Assembly (NCBI GenBank): GCA_965249925.1
Contig: OZ252260.1
Span: 4,836,001-4,900,000 of the forward strand
Source: Hoeflea_A sp965249925
GTDB lineage: Bacteria > Pseudomonadota > Alphaproteobacteria > Rhizobiales > Rhizobiaceae
Reading direction: 5' to 3'
Length of the DNA: 64,000 nucleotides
In this document: one piece after another, positions 17,713-27,115 of the stretch
How positions within the stretch are numbered: the first letter of the stretch is position 1
How the letters are laid out: every line of letters begins with the position of its first letter
Notes under the pieces: generated by a model
What the model was told of the DNA's origin: nothing
Databases searched by the model: none
Seen by the model: the letters and a program-made list of their open reading frames with translations, nothing else
Program-made: the position numbers and the translations under genes

Positions 17713-19784
17713 GCCGGCTCCTCCCGCGTCACGACGAGATTGCCAAGTTCATCGACCCGTGTCTTGAACCCGGGCTCGATCCAGATCGTCGTATCGGGTT
17801 GTTCAAGCACCGCCGGACCATGGATGATGGCACCGACCGGCAGATCGAGGCGCCGGTAGACATGCGTTTCATGCTGTGCGCCGGCGAAGTGCACCGGGCG
17901 CGCGCCGGCATAGGCGCCCTCAACGGTCAGGCCATGGGCGGGAGCCAGCACCCGCGGATCGAACTTCGGACGCCGGCCGATGACGGCGGTGCGCAGATTG
18001 ACGATGACCGGTTCGACCTGTTCAAGCACCCGGCCGTAGGCCTCGCGGTAGCGCTGTTCGAACGCCGCAAGGACCTCCTGCCGATTGAATGTTGCCGCCA
18101 GCTCCGCGTCGAGCGGCACTTCGACCGTGTGAGTCTGGCCGGTGTAGAGCATGTCGAGCGTGACGCGGCTTTCGATCGACGAGAAATGCGCTTCCGACTC
18201 CGTAAGTCGTTGTGTGCCGGTTTCGCAGAAATCGCGAACCGCGTCCGCCAGCTGCGATTCGTCGGCGTCCGCCAGCGGGCGATTGACGGTCCGCACGAAG
18301 TCCTGCCGCATGTCGGCGATGACGCAGCCGAGCGCCGAGACGATGCCCGGATAGCGCGGCACCAGGGCACGACCGAGACCGATCTCGCGCACCAGGGCGC
18401 AGGCATGCAGGGCACCGCCGCCGCCAAACGGCATGGCCGCAAACTGCCGCGGGTCGTGACCGCGCTCGATCGATACCAGCCGGATGGCGCCGGCCATGCG
18501 CGCATTGGCGACCTCGATAATGGCTTCCGCCGCCGCCAGTGCCGACATGCCAAGCGGGTCGCCGATGTGTTTTTGAATGGCCGCCGCGGCGGCGTCACTA
18601 TCGAGCCGTTCGAGTTGTCCGCCGATCGGTTGTTCGGCATTGATGCGGCCGAGCACCACATTGGCGTCGGTGACGGTCGGCCGGTCGTTGCCGCGGCCGT
18701 AGCAGACAGGGCCCGGCACCGAGCCGGCGCTTTCCGGTCCGATGCGGATCAGGCCCCCGGCATCGATCGAGGCGATGGAGCCGCCGCCGGCGCCGATCGT
18801 GGTGATTTCGATCATCGGCGTGCGAATGACCAGGCCGAAATCGACCGACGTCTGTGAGGACAGCGCCGCCTGGCCATCGGCGACGACCGAGATGTCAAAA
18901 CTGGTGCCGCCCATGTCGCAGGTGATGATGTTGTCGAAACCGGACTGGCTCGCGAGATAGGCGGACGCAAAGACCCCGGCCGCCGGTCCGGACAGCGCGG
19001 TTCGCACCGGCAATCGCGCCGCCTCCTGCGACGTTATCAGCCCGCCATTCGACTGTACGATCAAAAACTCGCCGGCAAATCCGCCATCGGCGAGCCGCCG
19101 GTCGAGCGTGTTGAGATAGTCGCCGACGACCGGTTGCAGATAGGCGTTGAGAGCGGTGGTGGAGGCCCGTTCGAACTCGCGGATCTCGGGCAGCAATTCT
19201 GACGAGATGGAGAAGTGCTCATTCGGCCACACCGCTTCCAACACCGACCGCGCCCGCTGCTCGTTCTGCGGATTGGCGTAGGCGTTGATGAACACCAGGG
19301 CCAGCGATTGCGCGCCGTCGGCCATCAGCTCTTCGAGGGCGCGACGCAGCGCCACTTCATCCAGAGGCGTGTGCACAGTGCCGTCGGCCAGCACGCGTTC
19401 CGGCACCTCCAGGCTCATGGAACGCGAAACGACCGGCTCGTACTGGCCGCGCAGGCCCCAGGTCGTCGGACGGTCGCGGCGGCGCATCTGCAGTACGTCG
19501 CGAAACCCCTCGGTCGTCACCAGCCCGGTTTTCGCCCCTTTGCGTTCGAGCAGGGCATTGGTACCGATCGTCGTCCCGTGGATGACCGCTGCGATCTGCG
19601 ACAGATCCTCGACTCCGGTCGATACGCCGTTGATGAAACCGTCCGCCTCACGGCCGCGTGTCGAGGGAACCTTGTGCACCGAACAGGTGCCGTTGTGCTG
19701 ATCGATGACAAAGATATCGGTGAAGGTGCCACCGACGTCGATGCCGACAAGCATGTTGCGCTGTGAGGATGCCACGGTGCTCAT
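17709..19784 (-). CDS. hyuA: Hydantoinase/oxoprolinase family subunit A (HyuA)
   Basis: A 691-residue protein of the HyuA/N-methylhydantoinase-5-oxoprolinase-acetone carboxylase family, which uses ATP-dependent phosphorylation to open or carboxylate a carbonyl substrate. The ASKHA-type phosphate loop GIDVGGTFTDIFVID is at the N-terminus, VIHGTTIGTNALLERKGA follows, and CDMGGTSFDISVV and IGAGGGSIASIDAGG lie in the second half. It pairs with HyuB (four-base overlap). Length fits the family. The substrate could be a lactam, hydantoin or ketone. The isochorismatase-like and nitrilase-like neighbours hint at a nitrogen-containing compound, but this is weak evidence. Confidence 0.92.
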   Translation of the reverse strand: MSTVASSQRNMLVGIDVGGTFTDIFVIDQHNGTCSVHKVPSTRGREADGFINGVSTGVEDLSQIAAVIHGTTIGTNALLERKGAKTGLVTTEGFRDVLQMRRRDRPTTWGLRGQYEPVVSRSMSLEVPERVLADGTVHTPLDEVALRRALEELMADGAQSLALVFINAYANPQNEQRARSVLEAVWPNEHFSISSELLPEIREFERASTTALNAYLQPVVGDYLNTLDRRLADGGFAGEFLIVQSNGGLITSQEAARLPVRTALSGPAAGVFASAYLASQSGFDNIITCDMGGTSFDISVVADGQAALSSQTSVDFGLVIRTPMIEITTIGAGGGSIASIDAGGLIRIGPESAGSVPGPVCYGRGNDRPTVTDANVVLGRINAEQPIGGQLERLDSDAAAAAIQKHIGDPLGMSALAAAEAIIEVANARMAGAIRLVSIERGHDPRQFAAMPFGGGGALHACALVREIGLGRALVPRYPGIVSALGCVIADMRQDFVRTVNRPLADADESQLADAVRDFCETGTQRLTESEAHFSSIESRVTLDMLYTGQTHTVEVPLDAELAATFNRQEVLAAFEQRYREAYGRVLEQVEPVIVNLRTAVIGRRPKFDPRVLAPAHGLTVEGAYAGARPVHFAGAQHETHVYRRLDLPVGAIIHGPAVLEQPDTTIWIEPGFKTRVDELGNLVVTREEPA

Positions 19785-21514
19785 GCTTCCGCTGCCTCCC
19801 GCAGGGCTCGCGTTGCCGCCTCGTCGACCTGGTCATCGACAATCACAACGCCGTAGTCGCCGCGGGCACTTTCGACCGAAACGAAGCCGTTGCGCACATC
19901 GGCGAGCACCCGTTCCGGCGCCCGCTTTCGCGGATCGCCGCAACCGCCTCCGCCCGGCGACTCGAGGCGAACGCGCTGATGTTTCTGCAGTTTGATGCCG
20001 GTGATTTTGGAGACCATCGGCGGGCGGGCGGAAAACCCGCCTATTTCATCGCCGGTGTCATAGGAGAACACGTTGAGCGCACCGGCTCTGCCACCGGAAA
20101 TCGGCTGCGGCGCGTATTTGCCCCGTTCCCCGAACAGGAAGCCGGTGGCGTCATTCATGAATTCCATTTCGTATAGGCCGCCGAGCCCGCCGCGAAACTC
20201 GCCGGGTCCGCCGGAATCGCCGCGCAGCGCCCATTGGGTGAAGCGCACAGGGTAGCGCGATTCGAGAATCTCCACGGGCGGGATCGTCGCCATCGAGATC
20301 GGGGCGTTGCCGTGCGACAGGCCGTCGCCCTCCGGATGACCGCCATGGCCGCCGCCGAAAAACGAGAACATCACCCAGCGCGAGCCGTCGTCGCGATGGC
20401 CGGCGACCGACAGGGCATTGATGGTCCCGTAGGCGCAGGCGTTCAGGGCCTGCGGTGCTGCCTTGGACAGGGCCACGAAAATCACGTCGATCACCCGCAG
20501 GATCGTTTCGGTGTAGCCGCCGACCGGTCTGGGGGCCGTTGCGGCCATCAGGCTGCCGTCCGGGATGCGGATCCGCACCGGGTCGAGCACCCCGGCATTG
20601 GCGGCGACATCGCGAAACACATGCTTCAGGGCCACATAGACCGACGCCTCCGCTGTTGCCCGGGAGATATTAACGGGCCCGGCGCAGGCGTCGGATGTGC
20701 CGGTGAAATCGAGGGTTATCGACTGGCCGTCGACGGTGATGGCGACGGCGATGTCCAACGCGCTGTCGTCGATACCGTCATTGTCGAGATGATCGACCGC
20801 GTGGTAGGTGCCGTCCGGCAGCGCGCCGATGTGTTGACGCATCTGTCGGGCCGTACGGTCCCGAAGTTCGCCGAACACGCCACGGATCGTTTCGTCGCCA
20901 TAATGGGCGATCAGGTCGTGCAGGCGCTCTTCGCCGAGATTGAGCGCGGCAATCTGGCCATGCAGGTCGCCATATTGCGACAGGGGCAGGCGGGTGTTGG
21001 CCGCCAGGATGTCGATGATGTCCTGCTGGATTTCGCCGGCCTTGATCAACTGAACCGGCGGGATGAGCACGCCTTCCTGGAAGATCTCGGTGGCGGCCGG
21101 ATTGTAATTCCCCGGCACGTTGCCGCCCACATCGTGCCAGTGGCCGACCGAGGCCATGTAGCAGAACACCCTGCCGTTCGAAAACACCGGCTGGACCAGC
21201 TTGAAATCGTTGAGATGGGTGCCGCCGTCATAGGGATCGTTGAAGATGAACACGTCGCCCTCGGCGGGCGCGCCATGTTTGCGCGTATGGGCGATGACCG
21301 CCCGCACGGCAAAAGACATCGCACCGACAAAGATGGGCAGCCCGAGCTTGCCCTGAACCAAGGTGTCGCCGGATTCGGCGTCGTAGAATCCGTGGCTGGC
21401 GTCGTGGGCTTCGGCGATAATCGGATTGAACGCCGCCTTGAACAGGGTGGCATCCATCTCGTCGGCGATCTGTTCCAGACGCCCCTGCAGGACGGACAGC
21501 AGGACCGGATCCAT
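19781..21514 (-). CDS. hyuB: Hydantoinase/oxoprolinase family subunit B (HyuB)
   Basis: A 577-residue HyuB partner subunit. Family segments include MDPVLLSVLQGRLEQIADEM, HDASHGFYD, VFIFNDPYDGGTHLNDFKLV near residue 95 and a glycine-rich C-terminal LESPGGGGCGDPRKR typical of HyuB. It starts at 21514 and overlaps hyuA by four bases. In the family, A binds ATP while B contributes the substrate site and often metal ligands, and the complex is hetero-oligomeric in the cytoplasm. It is downstream of the LeuD-like gene (28-bp gap). Confidence 0.92.
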   Translation of the reverse strand: MDPVLLSVLQGRLEQIADEMDATLFKAAFNPIIAEAHDASHGFYDAESGDTLVQGKLGLPIFVGAMSFAVRAVIAHTRKHGAPAEGDVFIFNDPYDGGTHLNDFKLVQPVFSNGRVFCYMASVGHWHDVGGNVPGNYNPAATEIFQEGVLIPPVQLIKAGEIQQDIIDILAANTRLPLSQYGDLHGQIAALNLGEERLHDLIAHYGDETIRGVFGELRDRTARQMRQHIGALPDGTYHAVDHLDNDGIDDSALDIAVAITVDGQSITLDFTGTSDACAGPVNISRATAEASVYVALKHVFRDVAANAGVLDPVRIRIPDGSLMAATAPRPVGGYTETILRVIDVIFVALSKAAPQALNACAYGTINALSVAGHRDDGSRWVMFSFFGGGHGGHPEGDGLSHGNAPISMATIPPVEILESRYPVRFTQWALRGDSGGPGEFRGGLGGLYEMEFMNDATGFLFGERGKYAPQPISGGRAGALNVFSYDTGDEIGGFSARPPMVSKITGIKLQKHQRVRLESPGGGGCGDPRKRAPERVLADVRNGFVSVESARGDYGVVIVDDQVDEAATRALREAAEA

Positions 21515-21542
21515 CAGGCTCGTCCTCTCCTGCTTCGACGGT

Positions 21543-22193
21543 TCATGTCAATTCCTTCGCTTTCACATCCGGCAGGTCATAGGCCCAGGGGCGCAGCCTG
21601 CGATCCGTCGACACGAAACGCTCGATGTCGTCGCGGTGTTGCATAACCACATCGATGGGCTTCAGACCGCCGATCAGCAGTTCGCGTTTGGCTTCCTCGA
21701 GATCGAAGGACAGCGACCCGGTCGGGGTGTCGATGGATTTCTGATGCAGATCGATGATAAGGCGCGGCGCCTCCGTAGCCTCGACCGCTTCCGCAATGCG
21801 GCGAATGTCCTCGCGTGCGAGCACCACCGGCAGAACGCCGTTGGCAATGCAGTTCTCGTAAAAGATTGTGCTGAAGCTCTCGGCGATGATCGCCCGAAAT
21901 CCGTATTCGTGCAGTGCCCAGACGGCATGCTCACGCGACGAGCCACAGCCGAAATTGGCCCCTGAGAGCAGGATCGTGGCATCGCGATAGCGCGCATCGT
22001 TGAGCACGAATTCCTCGTTCGGCGTGCGTCCGCCCAATGCCGCATCGGCGTAACGCAGATTGGCGAACAGACCGTCGCCCAGCCCCTCTTTCGAGACCCG
22101 TTTCATCTCGCGCGACGGGATGATCTGGTCGGTATTCACATTGTCCGCGAGCATCGGCATGGCGAGGCCCTCATGGCGGGTGAACTTCTCCAT
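21543..22193 (-). CDS. LeuD-like hydro-lyase small subunit
   Basis: A 216-residue swivel-domain subunit of an isopropylmalate-isomerase-type hydro-lyase. Motifs are NVNTDQIIPSREMKR near residue 18, ATILLSGANFGCGSSREHAVWAL near 75 and ENCIANGVLPVVL near 115, all characteristic of LeuD. The ATG at 22193 overlaps the stop of the large subunit by one base (TGATG); a GTG at 22196 is an alternative. Together with the large subunit it would interconvert hydroxy-dicarboxylates through a dehydrated intermediate. The catabolic context argues against a role in leucine synthesis. Confidence 0.88.
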   Translation of the reverse strand: MEKFTRHEGLAMPMLADNVNTDQIIPSREMKRVSKEGLGDGLFANLRYADAALGGRTPNEEFVLNDARYRDATILLSGANFGCGSSREHAVWALHEYGFRAIIAESFSTIFYENCIANGVLPVVLAREDIRRIAEAVEATEAPRLIIDLHQKSIDTPTGSLSFDLEEAKRELLIGGLKPIDVVMQHRDDIERFVSTDRRLRPWAYDLPDVKAKELT

Positions 22194-23626
22194 CACATCG
22201 CCCCTATCGCCGATTGTTGAGGCGTTGCTTCGAACTCCGCGGGATTGCTGATGCGACCGTTGACGGCCGACAGCGCAACCGTCTCGGGACTGGCGATATG
22301 GGTGCGCACGCCCGGCCCCTGGCGACCTTCGAAGTTCCTGTTGGTCGATGAAATCACCCGGGCGCTGTCACCGAAGGTCTCACCGCCGGCGTAGAAGCAC
22401 ATCGCGCAACCGGCCTCGCGCCATTCGAAGCCGGCGGCGCGGAAGATCCGGTCAAGCCCTTCCGCTTCGGCTGCCCGCCGGACCTGGGTCGACCCCGGCA
22501 CACAGACGGCCTTGACACCGGAAGCGACCGTGCGGCCCTCCAGCATGCGGGCCGCGCGGCGCAGATCGGACAACCGGCTGTTGGTGCAGGATCCGATGAA
22601 CGCCGCATCGACCGGCAGGTCTGTCAATTGCGTTCCGGGTTCGAGCCCCATATAGGCCAGCGCCCTGGCGTGCGATTGATCGCCGGTTTCGCCGGACGGC
22701 ACCGGACTGTCGATCGGCACGGCGTGCTCCGGGCTGGTGCCCCAGGTGACGATCGGGCTGAGCTCGCTGGTATCGAGGGTGATTTCGCGATCGAACGTGC
22801 AGTGGTCGTCGCTGCGCAGTGAGGCCCAATATGCTTCGGCCGCTTCCTGCGTGTCAGGCGTCGGCGCGTAAGGGCGGCCGGTGACATATTGGATTGTCTT
22901 GGCGTCCGGTGCCACGATCCCGGTGAAGGCGCCGAATTCGATGGCCATGTTGCACAGCGTCAGCCGTGCTTCGATATCCATGCGGCGCACCGCCTCGCCG
23001 GCGAACTCGATCATATAGCCCTTGGCGCCCGAGGCGGAGTGGCGGCTGATCAGGTGGATGATGATGTCCTTGGCCGTCAGCCATTCTGGCGGCTTTCCGG
23101 TGAGATTGACACGCATCTGCTTGAACGGACCGATCCGCAGGGTTCGGCTGACCAGCGCGTGCTCGCAGTCGCTCGTGCCGATTCCCCAGGCGAAGGCGCC
23201 GAGACCGCCAAGCGTGCAGGTGTGGCTGTCCGGACAGACAAACGACAGGCCGGGCAGGGCGATGCCCTGTTCCGGAGCGATGACATGAACAATGCCCTGG
23301 CGCGGATCGTCGGTGTCGAACAGGGTCAGGCCGAAGGCCTGGGCCTGCTCACGCAACGCGTCGATGAACACTTCGCCGCCCGGCATGCGCGAGCGGTGTA
23401 TGCGTCCCGGCGTGGTGTCGACGATGTGATCGATGGTGCAGAACACCGATTCCGGCGCCATGATCGTCCGGTTTTCGGCTCGCATGTTGGAAAGAGCAAC
23501 GGCCCCGGTCCGCTCATGCAGCATGATCCGGTCGATCAGGACGAGAGATGAGCCGTCGTCGAAGCGCCGGACCTCGTGCGCCGCCAGCAGCTTGTCGAAG
23601 ATTGTCTGGCCGCCGCTCTGCGTCAT
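22193..23626 (-). CDS. LeuC-like iron-sulfur hydro-lyase large subunit
   Basis: A 477-residue aconitase-superfamily large subunit. The 4Fe-4S cluster cysteines are visible as SCTNSR (near 355) and GCAMC (near 415 and 418). Other motifs are CPDSHTCTLGGLGAFAWGIGTSD near 140 and SSTNRNFEGRQGPG near the end. LeuC proteins usually have GCSMCLAMNPD, while this one has GCAMCFYAGGE, so the substrate pocket differs. It overlaps the CaiB gene by four bases. With the LeuD-like subunit it probably hydrates, dehydrates or isomerises a pathway dicarboxylate such as a citramalate- or methylmalate-type acid; this is inferred. Confidence 0.9.
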   Translation of the reverse strand: MTQSGGQTIFDKLLAAHEVRRFDDGSSLVLIDRIMLHERTGAVALSNMRAENRTIMAPESVFCTIDHIVDTTPGRIHRSRMPGGEVFIDALREQAQAFGLTLFDTDDPRQGIVHVIAPEQGIALPGLSFVCPDSHTCTLGGLGAFAWGIGTSDCEHALVSRTLRIGPFKQMRVNLTGKPPEWLTAKDIIIHLISRHSASGAKGYMIEFAGEAVRRMDIEARLTLCNMAIEFGAFTGIVAPDAKTIQYVTGRPYAPTPDTQEAAEAYWASLRSDDHCTFDREITLDTSELSPIVTWGTSPEHAVPIDSPVPSGETGDQSHARALAYMGLEPGTQLTDLPVDAAFIGSCTNSRLSDLRRAARMLEGRTVASGVKAVCVPGSTQVRRAAEAEGLDRIFRAAGFEWREAGCAMCFYAGGETFGDSARVISSTNRNFEGRQGPGVRTHIASPETVALSAVNGRISNPAEFEATPQQSAIGAM

Positions 23627-24825
23627 GCGATGGCCCCGATGGCTTTCAGGTGGTTTATCTTTTCCTCGGAGTAACCGAGATCCGCCAGGATGCGGTCGCT
23701 GTCTTCGCCGATATCAGGCAGGTCGTGACGGACGTCACCACGATCGCCGTCGATCTCGATCGGCAGTTTGGGAAGCTCCACCTGCTGGTCGGAACCGGGA
23801 AGGGTAAGCGTGTGGAACCCGCCATGCGATAAATGCACGTCTTCCGCCAGGTCTTCCGGCCGCTTGATCGGCGCGAAGGGCAACCCGGCCAGGGCGAGCT
23901 TTTTCTGGAGGTCGTCCGACGTCATGCCGCCGAACAGGTCGCGCAGCCTCGGCAGTATATCCGGGCGGCGCTCGACACGGTCGCTGTTGGCCGCGAGCAA
24001 TGGATCGGCGGCCCAGTCGGCGAGACCAAAAACCTCGCAGAACTGGCGCCACTGTGTATCGCTGACGACCCCGACGAAGACCTGTCCGTCGCTGGCGTCG
24101 AAGACGTCGTATATGGCCCATGCCGATACGCGGGACGGCATCGGCTTGGCGGCCACGCCGGTGACCGCATGCTGGGCGATATGCTGGCCGACCAGGAAAG
24201 CCGTGGTCTCGTAGAGCGCCGACGTCACATGCGCACCTTCGCCGGTCCGGTGGCGGCGCTGCAGGGCAGCCAGGATGCCGATCACGCCAAACATGCCGCC
24301 GGTAATATCGACGACCGAAGACCCGGCCCGCAACGGCCGGTTCTCAGGCCCGGTCATATAGGCGAGCCCGCCCATCATCTGCGCAACTTCGTCCAGCGCC
24401 GTGCGGTTCTCGTAGGGTCCGCTCAAAAAACCCTTTGACGACTGATAGATGATCCGCGGATTGATTTTGCGGACCGCATCGTAGTCGAGCCCCAGCCGGG
24501 CCAGGGCGCCGGGCCGGAAATTTTCGATCATCACGTCGGCGTCGCGCAGCAGATCCTGCACCACCTCCGCCCCTTCCGGGCTCTTGATATCGACGCAGAT
24601 ACTCTGCTTGTTTCGGCTGAACATGGCGAAATAGCCGGCGCCGGAGCCAGGCAGCCGGCGGGTTTTGTCACCGCCGATCGGCTCGATCTTCACGACATGC
24701 GCACCGAGATCGGCGAGGATCATGCCCGCCGATGGGCCCATGACCATGTGTGAAAACTCTATGACCTTGACACCGTCCAGAAACTGCATGTTCGACCGTA
24801 CCGTTGCTCCGTCCGACGCCATCAC
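23623..24825 (-). CDS. CaiB/BaiF (class III) CoA-transferase
   Basis: A 400-residue CoA-transferase that opens the long minus-strand operon ending at 13678. Family marks are DGVKVIEFSHMVMGPSAG, HVVKIEPIGGDKTR, the ENFRPG loop and the catalytic Asp in NRTALDEVAQMMGG. It is clearly paralogous to the CaiB at 59970-61160, which shares the HMxMGPSxG opening, the GDKTR stretch and the MTGxxxRPLRxGSS motif. The start could be 24825, 24822 or 24789 (MQFLDGVKV). Palindrome E and a good -35/-10 pair lie upstream. Being first in the operon and next to an HMG-CoA-lyase-like gene, it may form the acyl-CoA that the lyase cleaves. Confidence 0.9.
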   Translation of the reverse strand: MMASDGATVRSNMQFLDGVKVIEFSHMVMGPSAGMILADLGAHVVKIEPIGGDKTRRLPGSGAGYFAMFSRNKQSICVDIKSPEGAEVVQDLLRDADVMIENFRPGALARLGLDYDAVRKINPRIIYQSSKGFLSGPYENRTALDEVAQMMGGLAYMTGPENRPLRAGSSVVDITGGMFGVIGILAALQRRHRTGEGAHVTSALYETTAFLVGQHIAQHAVTGVAAKPMPSRVSAWAIYDVFDASDGQVFVGVVSDTQWRQFCEVFGLADWAADPLLAANSDRVERRPDILPRLRDLFGGMTSDDLQKKLALAGLPFAPIKRPEDLAEDVHLSHGGFHTLTLPGSDQQVELPKLPIEIDGDRGDVRHDLPDIGEDSDRILADLGYSEEKINHLKAIGAIA

Positions 24826-24866
24826 AGTGCCGCTCTGACTCGATGCAGAATTCGGCGGTTGGCAGG

Positions 24867-24895
24867 ACTATAGAAATGATATAATAATATATCAA
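24867..24895 (-). promoter_or_regulatory. Predicted sigma-70-type promoter of the caiB operon
   Basis: On the minus strand, TTGATA (24895-24890) and TATAGT (24872-24867) are separated by exactly 17 bases, a near-ideal vegetative promoter. Palindrome E fills most of the spacer, so a bound repressor would block RNA polymerase. The CaiB start is about 42 bp downstream of the -10. Confidence 0.6.
24877..24894. promoter_or_regulatory. Operator-like palindrome E between divergent operons
   Basis: TGATATAATAATATATCA is a perfect TGATATA-N4-TATATCA palindrome. It lies between the minus-strand caiB operon and the plus-strand lyase-hydratase pair, so it probably controls both. Confidence 0.75.
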
Positions 24896-24925
24896 TACCA
24901 CATTTTGCAACAAGGAACCTTTTCG

Positions 24926-25873
24926 GTGGACATCGACGTACTGGTGAGTGAGGTCGGACCGCGAGACGGCCTGCAAAGCATTGATACCATTCTTGATTTG
25001 GAAACCAAGAAGCGTTGGATCGAAGCCGAGGCAGCAGCCGGCGTGCAGGAAATCGAGGTTGGATCGTTCGTCAATTACAAGCTCCTTCCGCAAATGGCGG
25101 ACACCGCGGACCTGGTCAAATTTGCCCGCGATCTTCCGGGTCTCCGTATCGCCACCCTGGTGCCCAATGCCTATGGAGCAAAGGCGGCGATCGCCGCCGG
25201 AGCGCATAAGATTTCGATCCCGGTCTCAGCCAGCGAAACCCATTCACAGGCCAATGTGCGCCGCACACACGCCCAGATGCTCGATGAAGTGCGCCATATC
25301 CGGGAACTGGTGGATGCGGTGGATGCCCCCAACCGACCCTATTTCGAGGCGGGCATCGCCACCGCGTTCGGATGCACCATCGAAGGGCATGTCCCCTTGC
25401 ACGTTGTCGTTTCCCTCGCCGAACAACTGCTCGACGCCGGGGCCGAAGAGGTCGGTCTGTCCGATACCACGGGCTACGCCAATCCGAAGATGATCCGCGA
25501 GCGCATCCGTGCGGTCCATCGAGCCGTCGGTGCCGACAAGCTGACCGGCGTGCACCTTCACAATACCCGCGGTCTCGGTCTCGCCAATGCCGCGGCGGCG
25601 TTGGAGGAGGGCATCACCACACTGGATTCCTCGCTTGGCGGACTGGGCGGCTGCCCGTTCGCGCCCGGCGCCAGCGGCAATATCGTGACCGAGGACCTGG
25701 TATTCATGCTGGAGGCGATGGGCTACCGGACCGGGATTGATCTCGATCGGCTGGTGACGGTGCGTGAGATCCTGCGCGAGGGCCTGCCCGACGAGCCGAT
25801 CTACGGCTTCGTCACCGACGCCGGCCTGCCGCTCGGTTGGCGCGAGTCGCTGCCGGATGTTGCCGTCCGTTGA
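24926..25873 (+). CDS. HMG-CoA lyase-like enzyme (HMGL family)
   Basis: A 315-residue HMG-CoA-lyase-family TIM barrel that cleaves a 3-hydroxy-3-methyl-type acyl-CoA to acetyl-CoA and a 3-keto acid. The metal and base residues are visible: Arg-Asp in EVGPRDGLQ, the two metal histidines in GVHLHNTRG (near 205), the loop cysteine in GGLGGCPFAPGASGN and a conserved Asn in the same loop. The start is taken as GTG at 24926 because AAGGA lies 9 bases upstream; a TTG at 24905 would add seven residues. It is divergent from caiB and shares palindrome E. A close relative lies at 59017-59973, also next to a CaiB gene. Confidence 0.9.
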   Translation: MDIDVLVSEVGPRDGLQSIDTILDLETKKRWIEAEAAAGVQEIEVGSFVNYKLLPQMADTADLVKFARDLPGLRIATLVPNAYGAKAAIAAGAHKISIPVSASETHSQANVRRTHAQMLDEVRHIRELVDAVDAPNRPYFEAGIATAFGCTIEGHVPLHVVVSLAEQLLDAGAEEVGLSDTTGYANPKMIRERIRAVHRAVGADKLTGVHLHNTRGLGLANAAAALEEGITTLDSSLGGLGGCPFAPGASGNIVTEDLVFMLEAMGYRTGIDLDRLVTVREILREGLPDEPIYGFVTDAGLPLGWRESLPDVAVR

Positions 25874-25910
25874 GCCCAAACGACACCAAAACGCAGACAG
25901 GGAGGCATCG

Positions 25911-26696
25911 ATGACCGGCAACCTTCGCCTCGAGGCGTCGGACGCGCGCGCCGACATCGTTATCGACCGGCCGGACAAGCGCAATGCCTTCAATGCGGCG
26001 ATGTGGCAACGGCTGATCGATCTGTGTGGCGAGATCGCCGAGAACCGGGACATCCGTGTGGTTGTTGTCAAATCGAGCAGCGCCGGAGCCTTCTGTGCCG
26101 GCGCCGACATATCGGAATTCGACAGCTTCCGGCATGACCGCACGAAATCGGAGGCCAATGCAGAACTCATCCGCTCCGCCACCCGGGCGCTGCAAACCCT
26201 GGCGCGGCCGACGATCGCCCGCATTCAGGGCGACTGTTTCGGCGGCGGCACGCTGCTCGCGCTCGCCTGCGATTTTCGACTGGCGGCAGTTCCCTGCCGT
26301 TTCGCCATCACCCCGGCGCGTCTCGGCCTGTCCTACGCCATCGAGGACCTCAACACGCTGGTACGCACGGTGGGTTTGCCGACCGCACGCCGATTGTTGA
26401 TGGGGACCGAAATATTGGACGCCGAAAAGGCCAAAGCGTGCGGGCTGGTCGACGAGGTTCACGCGGACGCCGCCGAACTGGATGCGTCTCTCGGTGATCT
26501 TGTTGAACGGTTGCGCGGTCTGTCGCAATACTCACTGCGCGCCATCAAGACCAATCTGCATCAGGTCATCAACGGTGCGACAACCGACGACGACGCTTCG
26601 CGTGCGGCCTTTGCGGACGCGTTCGAGGGCGAAGATCTCGAAGAGGGCATGACCGCCTTCCTTGAAAAGCGTCGCCCAGTGTTCCCGTTCTCCTAG
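25911..26696 (+). CDS. Enoyl-CoA hydratase/isomerase family protein
   Basis: A 261-residue crotonase-fold protein. The N-terminal RPDKRNAFNAAMW, the oxyanion-hole segment GAFCAGADISEF near residue 62, and GDCFGGGTLLALACDFRLAA near 102 are characteristic. The second usual catalytic glutamate position is unclear, so hydratase, isomerase or hydrolase activity cannot be separated. GGAGG lies 6 bases before the ATG at 25911. It follows the lyase by 37 bp and is probably in one transcript with it. Its stop overlaps the convergent small gene at 26693-27103. Confidence 0.88.
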   Translation: MTGNLRLEASDARADIVIDRPDKRNAFNAAMWQRLIDLCGEIAENRDIRVVVVKSSSAGAFCAGADISEFDSFRHDRTKSEANAELIRSATRALQTLARPTIARIQGDCFGGGTLLALACDFRLAAVPCRFAITPARLGLSYAIEDLNTLVRTVGLPTARRLLMGTEILDAEKAKACGLVDEVHADAAELDASLGDLVERLRGLSQYSLRAIKTNLHQVINGATTDDDASRAAFADAFEGEDLEEGMTAFLEKRRPVFPFS

Positions 26697-27103
26697 TGTT
26701 TTATGCGCATGGGATGATTGGGATTTCTTTCAATGAAGTCATCGACGTCCTTTAATTCGGCGGGTAAGGGCTCCGCGTCTGGAAAACGTCGATAACTGAA
26801 AAACAGAAATCCCGCTTCGAGCAGTCTTTTGACTTTCTGCCATTGTTTGTTGTCGGATTGCTTCGGGGCTTTGAACGACCTTCCCATGTAGTGCAAGGTT
26901 TGTCCGCACTGCGGACACGGGTGGTCTTCGACATAGTTGACGCAATCAACCCCGATTTTGTAGCTCTTTCGACAGGCAAAGCAGGCATGCGCGACCCGAT
27001 ACGCAGGACCCCGAGGAAGGATTGAGGGCGGATTGGGATACTCCTTTCCACCGACGTCCATCCAGAGACGCTTTCGCCTGTATTTCTCGTCATCAAACGG
27101 CAT
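26693..27103 (-). CDS. Small cysteine-rich, zinc-ribbon-like protein of unknown function
   Basis: A 136-residue protein without a family I can name. A CxxC pair (HACFACRKS) and a second pair (PCPQCGQ) about 20 residues later, with a lone Cys between, suggest a zinc ribbon; the rest is basic and polar. Its base composition is noticeably less GC-rich than the flanking genes, suggesting separate acquisition. The ATG at 27103 is used; a TTG at 27112 is possible, and I see no strong ribosome-binding site. It lies 12 bp after the aldehyde dehydrogenase on the same strand and overlaps the end of the convergent enoyl-CoA hydratase gene. Confidence 0.65.
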   Translation of the reverse strand: MPFDDEKYRRKRLWMDVGGKEYPNPPSILPRGPAYRVAHACFACRKSYKIGVDCVNYVEDHPCPQCGQTLHYMGRSFKAPKQSDNKQWQKVKRLLEAGFLFFSYRRFPDAEPLPAELKDVDDFIERNPNHPMRIKH

Positions 27104-27115
27104 TTGGTTCAAGTC

